In this document: positions 6,259 through 11,155 of the stretch, in pieces
Layout: each line of letters starts with the position of its first letter
Position numbering within the stretch: position 1 is the first letter of the stretch
DNA from: an uncultured Erysipelotrichaceae bacterium
Lineage (GTDB): Bacteria; Bacillota_I; Bacilli_A; RFN20; CAG-826
Direction: 5' to 3'
NCBI GenBank assembly: GCA_902774655.1
Contig: CACYJD010000007.1
Span: 1 to 11,155 of the forward strand
DNA: 11,155 nt
Notes under the pieces: generated by a model
Seen by the model: the letters and a program-made list of their open reading frames with translations, nothing else
Databases searched by the model: none
Told to the model about the DNA's origin: nothing
Translations under genes and position numbers: made by a program

Positions 6259-7902
6259 ATGATTGACGCAAAAGAATTTTTAGAAGCTCTCGACGCTCTT
6301 GAAAATGAAAAAGGTATTAGCAAAGTAGAGATTGTCGACGCACTAAAAGAAGCATTAAGAAAAGCATATGTAAAGATGCTTGGCGGTGGAGATGATGCAG
6401 ATGTAAGAGTTTCAATTACTGAAGATCCTGCTGCTATTGACATGTGTAGAGTAAGAAAAGTCGTTAAAGAAGTCCAAGATGACTATCTTGAAATCGACAT
6501 TGATGAAGCTAACGCTACACTCAAAAAAGGCCAAAAGAAATACGCCGAAGGCGATGAATTTGTTGAACCAGTCGATGTTAGTGAACTAAAACGTATGACT
6601 GCTTTAACAGTCAAATCCATCTTAAAACAAAAATTAGCAGAAGCTGAAAAACGTGCTTTATATGAAACTCATAAAGACAAAGTTGGTGAATTAATTACCG
6701 GTATCGTCGAAAGATTTGATGATAGAGGCGCCACAATTAATATTGGTAGAGCCTCAATCACTCTTCCTAGAAAAGAACTCATTGGTGATGAATCTTACCC
6801 ACAAGGTGCAACCATCAGATTATATGTCAGTGATGTAACTAGTAACGAAAAAGGTTCAATGATTAGAGTTACTAGAAGTGACGCTGGTTATTTAAAATGT
6901 TTATTTGAAGAATCAGTTAGAGAAATCTATGATGGCACTATCGTAATTAAAAACATCGCTAGAGATGCAGGTTTACGTAGTAAAGTTGCAGTCTATAGCA
7001 ACGATCCAAATGTCGATTGTATCGGCAGTTGTATCGGTATTGGTGGCAAAGCCATCCAATCAATCCTTTCTCAATTAGGTAACGGAACTAACCGTGAAAA
7101 AGTTGATTTAGTTTTATATTCTCCTAATGACGCTTTATATATTGTTGACGCTCTTCGTCCAGGACAAGTTAAGAAACTTTATTTAGATGAAGAAAATCAC
7201 AAAGCTGTCGCTATTATTCCAGATGGTACCTTATCAGTGGCAATCGGTAGAAAAGGTAGCAACGCCCGTGTTGCTAGCAAATTAACCGGTTACGACATTG
7301 ATATCAAAGAAGAAAGCGATGCCGATGAACTCGGATTAGAATTCAAGACAGTCGAACAACTTCAAATCGAAGATAGAGAAAGAGTTCAAAAAGATAGATA
7401 CAATGCCTATCTTGCTCAACTTAAGGCTCAAAAAGAAGCTGAAAGTCAACTCTCTACTGGTTTAGATAACGCTAAACCTCACACAATTAGTGATGAAGAA
7501 ATCGAAGAAGAACCAGTTAAAGAAGAAGTTAAACCAGTCGAAGCAGTTAAAGAAGAAGCTCCAGTAGTGGAAGAAGTTAAACCTGTCGAACCAAAACAAG
7601 TTAAGACCACAACAACTCTTGAATCCTTAGAAGCTGCTTTAGAAAGTGACAAGAAGAAAGAATCCTTCAAAGCCACTCAAAAGACTTCCCGTAGGCCAAA
7701 AACTATCACTGAAAGTGAAGTTGAACATGACGTCGAAGCCGAAAAAGAAATTATCCGTAAAGGTCCACAAATGGATATTTACACCAAAGAAGAACTCGAA
7801 GAACTCGAAAACGAAGAATATTACGAGGATGAATACGATGATTCAGACGAAGATATCGACTACGACGAATTCGATTCTTACTATGATGACGACAATAACT
7901 AA
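6259..7902 (+). CDS. nusA: Transcription termination/antitermination factor NusA with long acidic C-terminal tail
   Basis: NusA binds RNA polymerase and nascent RNA and controls pausing, termination and, in some bacteria, coupling to the ribosome. Domains seen in order are the RNAP-binding N-terminal domain (1-125), S1 (about 138-204), KH1 (about 228-292, loop GIGG at 260-263) and KH2 (about 300-350, with VAIGRKGSNARVASKLTG). In KH1 the usual VDPVGAC appears as VDCIGSC. The core matches the Bacillus NusA (about 370 residues), but the protein is 547 residues long. The extra part has Glu/Pro/Val/Lys repeats (about 412-447), a basic segment KATQKTSRRPKTIT (471-484) and a final 37 residues with 22 Asp or Glu and six Tyr. 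AAGGAG lies 6 nt before the ATG. It ends with two tandem TAA stops. Mollicutes-type NusA proteins are also long at the C-terminus. Confidence 0.96.
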   Translation: MIDAKEFLEALDALENEKGISKVEIVDALKEALRKAYVKMLGGGDDADVRVSITEDPAAIDMCRVRKVVKEVQDDYLEIDIDEANATLKKGQKKYAEGDEFVEPVDVSELKRMTALTVKSILKQKLAEAEKRALYETHKDKVGELITGIVERFDDRGATINIGRASITLPRKELIGDESYPQGATIRLYVSDVTSNEKGSMIRVTRSDAGYLKCLFEESVREIYDGTIVIKNIARDAGLRSKVAVYSNDPNVDCIGSCIGIGGKAIQSILSQLGNGTNREKVDLVLYSPNDALYIVDALRPGQVKKLYLDEENHKAVAIIPDGTLSVAIGRKGSNARVASKLTGYDIDIKEESDADELGLEFKTVEQLQIEDRERVQKDRYNAYLAQLKAQKEAESQLSTGLDNAKPHTISDEEIEEEPVKEEVKPVEAVKEEAPVVEEVKPVEPKQVKTTTTLESLEAALESDKKKESFKATQKTSRRPKTITESEVEHDVEAEKEIIRKGPQMDIYTKEELEELENEEYYEDEYDDSDEDIDYDEFDSYYDDDNN

Positions 7903-7915
7903 TAACTAGTTATTA
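7900..7915. repeat. 16-bp palindrome between nusA and ylxR
   Basis: TAATAACTAGTTATTA is a perfect palindrome starting at the nusA stop codon. In RNA it can form a 6-bp A-U stem with loop CTAG. It occupies the place where a ribosome-binding site for ylxR would be expected to begin. It may be a weak RNA processing or coupling element, or chance. Confidence 0.4.
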
Positions 7916-7925
7916 CTCTTAAAAT

Positions 7926-8177
7926 ATGAAAAAAGTACCTCTCCGTAAATGCTTAGCCACTAACACAATGCTTCCTAAGGAAGAATTGTTTAGAGTGGTC
8001 ATTACTAAAGACGGTCAAGTCTTTTTAGACTTAACCGGCAAAGCAAACGGTAGAGGTGCTTATATCTCAAAAAATGTAGAAGCGATTACGCTCGCTAAGA
8101 AGAAAAATCTTCTTGATCGAGCGTTTAACACTAAAGTCGATCCATCAATTTATGATGAGCTTCTCAAAAATCTATAA
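7926..8177 (+). CDS. ylxR: YlxR family RNA-binding protein (RnpM, RNase P modulator)
   Basis: The 83-residue product carries the DUF448/YlxR signature: RKC (7-9), PKEELFRVV (17-25), LDLTGKANGRGAYI (34-47). YlxR of Bacillus subtilis has been reported as a nucleic-acid-binding protein that modulates RNase P and was renamed RnpM; the role here is by homology. The position between nusA and infB is the family's usual one. The start at 7926 is fixed by the conserved N-terminal RxC, yet no Shine-Dalgarno precedes it, only AT-rich sequence and a palindrome. It may be translated by reinitiation after nusA, 23 nt upstream. The L7Ae-like ylxQ that often follows it is missing; infB starts 17 nt later. 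Confidence 0.92.
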   Translation: MKKVPLRKCLATNTMLPKEELFRVVITKDGQVFLDLTGKANGRGAYISKNVEAITLAKKKNLLDRAFNTKVDPSIYDELLKNL

Positions 8178-8194
8178 AGAAAGAAGGTAGACTT

Positions 8195-10024
8195 ATGGCA
8201 AAATTCAATAAAAACGATACCAGAAGAAGTAACGTTCCTAATCGTCAAACTAAAAATGATGAATTAAATAAAGTCAGCCAAGGTACATTTGTTTATTCTA
8301 AACCAATGCCTTTAGGTGAACTTGCTAAACAACTTGGTATCTCCGCAACTGAAATTATTAAATTTTTATTCATGAACGGAAAGATGGTTACTATTAACCA
8401 AACTTTAGATGATGACACAATTGGTTTAGTTTGCCTTGAGTTCGGATTTGACTTTAGAAAAGAAAAAGTCGTTAGTGAAGAAAACTTCGAAGAATTCGAC
8501 ATTGTCGATAAACCAGAAGATCTTTCTCCACGCGCTCCAGTTGTTACAATCATGGGTCACGTTGACCATGGTAAAACAACCTTAATCGACGCTATCAGAA
8601 GTTCACACTTAGTTGATAGTGAAGTTGGTGGTATTTCTCAAGCCATTGGTGCTTATCAAAAAGAAATAGATGGTCAAAAGATTACCTTTATTGACACTCC
8701 TGGGCATGAAGCTTTCACTGAGATGAGATCTCGTGGTGCTTCTGTTACTGACGTTGTTGTTTTAGTTGTCGCTGCTGATGACGGTGTTATGCCTCAAACA
8801 ATTGAAGCTATTAACCACGCTAAAGCAGCAGGGGTCCCAATTATTGTCGCTATCAATAAAATTGATAAGGACGGAGCAAACCCTGAAAGAATTAAATCTG
8901 AACTCATGCAATATGAAATCGTTCCAGAAGAATATGGCGGTGAAAATATTTGCTGTGAGATCAGTGCTAAGAAGAATATCGGTATCAAGGAGTTACTTGA
9001 AGCTATTATCACTGTAAGTGAAATGCTTGAACTTAAAGCCAACCCAAATAGATACGCTATCGGTACAGTTATCGAAGCTAACTTAGATAAGGGTGAAGGT
9101 CCAAAAGCAACTTTACTTGTTCAAAACGGTACATTATCTTTCCAAGACTATGTTGTCGTCGGTACAACATACGGAAAGATTCGTAGAATGACTAACGAAC
9201 ATAAAAAGATTGTGAAAACTGCTTCCCCATCTACTCCTGTAAGTGTTATCGGCTTAGCCGAAGTCCCTAACGCTGGTGATAAATTTATGGCGTTCCCAAC
9301 CGAAAAACAAGCTAAGGATATCGCTGAAAAACGTGCTTTAGCCAAAAAAGAAGAAGAACAAGCCAGCAATACTGCAGTTACACTTGAAGACTTATATAGC
9401 AAGATTGAAGAAGGTTCTCTTCAAGATATCAATATTGTCTTAAAGACAGACACAACCGGTAGTGCAGAAGCCATTAAATCTAGCTTAGCCAAATTAAATA
9501 ATGACCAAGTTAAGATTAATGTTATTCACTCTTCAACAGGTAGTATCACTATCAGTGATATTATGCTTGCAAGTGCATCACACGCCTTAATTTATGGTTT
9601 CAATATTAGACCAAGCGCTCAAATTGCTCAAAAAGCTGAAGAAGAAAAAGTTGAAATTAGACTTTATAGAATCATTTATGACTTAATTAATGAAATGAAT
9701 GACGCTATTAAGGGTATGTATAAGAAAGAGAAAGTTGAGAAAGTAACTGGACAAGCTGAAGTTAGAAGCTTAATTCATATTTCTAGAATTGGTACAGTTG
9801 CAGGTTGCTACGTTACAAGTGGTTCAATTAAAGCAGCTTCTCTTATTAGATTACTAAGAGATGGTCTAATTGTTTATGAAGGTAAGATTGCCTCTTTAAA
9901 GAGATTCAAAGATGACGCCAAAGAAGTTAAAGAAACATTCGAATGTGGTATTGTTATCGAAAACTTCAATGACTTAAAAGAAGGCGACATCATTGAAGGA
10001 TATGAAATGGTGGAAAAAGACTAA
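8195..10024 (+). CDS. infB: Translation initiation factor IF-2
   Basis: IF2 is the GTPase that brings initiator fMet-tRNA to the 30S subunit and promotes 50S joining. The 609-residue protein has a short N-terminal lead, an IF2_N domain (about 38-90, MPLGELAKQLGISATEIIKF), and a GTPase domain with G1 GHVDHGKT (121-128), G3 DTPGHE (167-172), G4 NKID (221-224) and G5 SAK (257-259). Domain II, the linker helix and the C1/C2 domains follow; C2 (about 513-605) binds fMet-tRNA. Switch I reads GGISQAIGAY where most bacteria have GGITQHIGAY. It is shorter than Bacillus IF2 (about 716) because the N-terminal extension is reduced, as in Mollicutes. GAAGG lies 7 nt before the ATG. The stop overlaps the rbfA start (TAATG). 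Confidence 0.97.
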   Translation: MAKFNKNDTRRSNVPNRQTKNDELNKVSQGTFVYSKPMPLGELAKQLGISATEIIKFLFMNGKMVTINQTLDDDTIGLVCLEFGFDFRKEKVVSEENFEEFDIVDKPEDLSPRAPVVTIMGHVDHGKTTLIDAIRSSHLVDSEVGGISQAIGAYQKEIDGQKITFIDTPGHEAFTEMRSRGASVTDVVVLVVAADDGVMPQTIEAINHAKAAGVPIIVAINKIDKDGANPERIKSELMQYEIVPEEYGGENICCEISAKKNIGIKELLEAIITVSEMLELKANPNRYAIGTVIEANLDKGEGPKATLLVQNGTLSFQDYVVVGTTYGKIRRMTNEHKKIVKTASPSTPVSVIGLAEVPNAGDKFMAFPTEKQAKDIAEKRALAKKEEEQASNTAVTLEDLYSKIEEGSLQDINIVLKTDTTGSAEAIKSSLAKLNNDQVKINVIHSSTGSITISDIMLASASHALIYGFNIRPSAQIAQKAEEEKVEIRLYRIIYDLINEMNDAIKGMYKKEKVEKVTGQAEVRSLIHISRIGTVAGCYVTSGSIKAASLIRLLRDGLIVYEGKIASLKRFKDDAKEVKETFECGIVIENFNDLKEGDIIEGYEMVEKD

Positions 10025-10380
10025 TGGCGGATCGTACTCAAAGAATTCAATCAATCATTGGTAAAAACATTCGTGAGATTATCCAATTTGAAGTTAAAAA
10101 CCCTAAAATTGGATTTGTTTCGATAAGCGAAGTCAAAGTTTCTACTGATTTTAGCTATGCTAAAGTTTATGTTACATTCTTAGGTTCTAATCACCCAGAA
10201 AAGAATCTTGAGGAATTAAGAAAAACTAAAGGTTTTATTAGATCTAGCTTAGCTAAGAAGTTAGATATTCGTAAAACTCCAGATATTACTTTTGAACTTG
10301 ATAGAACATATGAAAAAACTCAAAGAATCGAAGAGCTTCTAGAAAAAGAAGAACGAGACCTTGAGAAACTTAAAAAGTAA
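10024..10380 (+). CDS. rbfA: 30S ribosome-binding factor RbfA
   Basis: The 118-residue protein fits the RbfA family in size and pattern: RTQRIQSIIGKNIREII at the N-terminus, then NPKIGFVSISEVKVSTDFSYAKVYVTF, the single KH-like fold that binds 16S rRNA helices during late 30S maturation. Charged helices close the protein. It starts within the infB stop codon (TAATG, 1-nt overlap) with no strong Shine-Dalgarno of its own, so translation is probably coupled to infB. ylxP, found between infB and rbfA in Bacillus, is absent. It is the last gene of the operon: the next gene is convergent, and truB-ribF do not follow. Its stop codon directly abuts the stop codon of the opposite gene, with no base between. 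Confidence 0.95.
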   Translation: MADRTQRIQSIIGKNIREIIQFEVKNPKIGFVSISEVKVSTDFSYAKVYVTFLGSNHPEKNLEELRKTKGFIRSSLAKKLDIRKTPDITFELDRTYEKTQRIEELLEKEERDLEKLKK

Positions 10381-11155
10381 TTATTTTAAAACTCTTATAT
10401 CTTTAGATAACCCAGTTCTCTGGGTTTTCTTTTTATATCCTAATTTCTTATATAAAGCATTTCTTTTGGTGTCTAGAATATTAATTCTATATGGGAATAT
10501 GTCTTTAAATAAGACACCATTTTCCAAATAAAACACTATATTCTCAACTATTTGAGACTTTTCATCTAATAAATAGAAGTTAGAAACATTTAAATTATTT
10601 GAGACAAGTTCAAGCTTAATAGTACCGATAGGTTTATTCTTTTTATAGATGATGTAGTGCTCATCATTTTCTTTATATTTCTTATTTGCTTTAGTGAAAA
10701 TTGAAGCGTCAATTAAAGCGTCATCTTTACTAATTACTGGCTTAAGTGATAGGTTAGTTTTTTCTATTTTATAGAAAAGATTCTCACTCCAAGAGGCCTC
10801 ATTTTTATAGTTTGTTAGCATGTGTAAGAAATTATCTTTGCTCATTGGATATTTCTTATAAAGCTCATCAAGCATACTCTTAATCTCGGTTCTTTGAGTA
10901 TAACCATCGTTAGGGCAGTGGCTAGAGAATTTCTTTAAACCTTCCTCTTCACACATCCTTCTAATTTGGCTTTCTCTAACTAAGATCAATGGTCTAATAA
11001 AAGTGATATTCGCTCTTTTAAGATGCATTTTCGGCTCAAAAGTAGCGTATCTTCCACCGTAAATTTCATTCATTAATAAAGTTTCCATTGCATCATCAGC
11101 GTGATGAGCAAATGCAACTTTGTTGCAACCTAAGTCGTTAGCGGCTTTATTTATG
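10381..11155 (-). CDS. TtcA-like PP-loop tRNA-modification-family protein fused to a GNAT-like domain, 5' end missing
   Basis: The minus-strand frame is open from the right window edge to the TAA at 10383-10381, giving 257 visible residues. The first Met at 11088 is internal: in-frame codons upstream continue the domain (LGCNKVAFAHHADDAMET). Residues 1-100 of the visible part match the C-terminal half of TtcA-type PP-loop ATPases: AHHADDAMETLLMNEIYGG, an FIRPLILVRESQI segment, and CPNDGYTQRTEIKSML with one Cys where TtcA has its third cluster ligand. TtcA thiolates C32 of tRNA; the exact target here is unknown. The SGGKDS loop and the CxxC pair would lie outside the window. The last 110 or so residues look like a GNAT acetyltransferase: NKPIGTIKLEL for a central strand, and TKRNALYKKLGYKKK for the typical C-terminal motif. 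The acetyl-CoA-binding (Q/R)xxGx(G/A) loop is not visible. TilS is a less likely identity. Confidence 0.75.
   Translation of the reverse strand, partial: INKAANDLGCNKVAFAHHADDAMETLLMNEIYGGRYATFEPKMHLKRANITFIRPLILVRESQIRRMCEEEGLKKFSSHCPNDGYTQRTEIKSMLDELYKKYPMSKDNFLHMLTNYKNEASWSENLFYKIEKTNLSLKPVISKDDALIDASIFTKANKKYKENDEHYIIYKKNKPIGTIKLELVSNNLNVSNFYLLDEKSQIVENIVFYLENGVLFKDIFPYRINILDTKRNALYKKLGYKKKTQRTGLSKDIRVLK
10409..10434 (+). terminator. Intrinsic terminator of the rimP operon, inside the convergent coding sequence
   Basis: AACCCAG (10409-10415), loop TTCT, CTGGGTT (10420-10426) and TTCTTTTT (10427-10434) make a typical intrinsic terminator 28 nt past the rbfA stop. On the other strand the same bases encode part of the C-terminus of the TtcA/GNAT-like protein (KTQRTGL). 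The minus strand lacks a U-run after the stem, so it should stop only plus-strand transcription. Confidence 0.8.

Noticed and set aside
7646..7909. Lys/Thr-rich 87-codon frame inside the nusA 3' region
   Set aside because: It is a frame-shifted reading of the Glu/Asp-rich NusA tail, with no ribosome site and low-complexity composition.
10381..11088. A complete 235-residue protein starting at the Met at 11088
   Set aside because: In-frame codons upstream continue a conserved TtcA-like block (HHADDAMET), so that Met is internal and the gene continues past the window edge.
10381..11155. tRNA(Ile)-lysidine synthetase TilS
   Set aside because: The motif HHADDAMETLLMNEIYGG followed by IRPL and CPNDGYTQR fits TtcA-type proteins better than the TilS pattern, and the C-terminus does not show the TilS C-terminal domain.

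Overview
The window comes from an AT-rich, low-GC Gram-positive-type genome. It uses the standard bacterial code: TGG encodes Trp in several genes, and TGA ends the ATPase at 900-1847. The core block rimP-nusA-ylxR-infB-rbfA, with no ylxQ or ylxP, a short IF2 (609 aa) and a NusA with a long acidic tail, suggests a reduced Bacilli lineage near the Mollicutes but outside the UGA=Trp mycoplasmas (for example Acholeplasma-like, RF39-like or Erysipelotrichia-like uncultured bacteria). This placement is inference from gene content.

Layout. (1) 1-2529, minus strand: a lipoprotein of unknown function and two paralogous ABC-2-type exporter ATPases. They form a tight cluster (1-nt gap, then a 4-nt overlap), and the second ATPase runs off the left edge. 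A membrane permease is expected beyond that edge. (2) 2530-2725: a divergent intergenic region with an 18-bp perfect palindrome and a promoter so close to the next start codon that its transcript may be leaderless. (3) 2726-3838, plus strand: an orphan PTS EIIC-like membrane protein followed by a good intrinsic terminator. (4) 4036-5634: an unrecognised multi-pass membrane protein. It has a Pro-Glu repeat linker encoded by an 18-bp minisatellite and a soluble C-terminal domain. Its extended -10 promoter overlaps a 17-bp inverted repeat. (5) 5635-10380: the translation/transcription operon. Its leader holds a terminator hairpin with a broken U-tract and a competing hairpin, which looks like an attenuator that NusA itself could control. 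(6) 10381-11155, minus strand: the 3' part of a TtcA-like PP-loop tRNA-thiolation-family protein joined to a degenerate GNAT-like domain. It converges on rbfA with no gap, and the operon's terminator lies inside its coding sequence.

The operon genes act together: RimP and RbfA mature the 30S subunit, IF2 starts translation, NusA controls elongation, pausing and termination, and YlxR/RnpM is an RNA-binding protein tied to RNase P. The flanking genes are accessory envelope and transport functions with no evident link to the operon. The least explained items are the TtcA-GNAT fusion, the nusA leader, the NusA tail and the Pro-Glu membrane protein. No tRNA, rRNA, IS element or CRISPR array was found.
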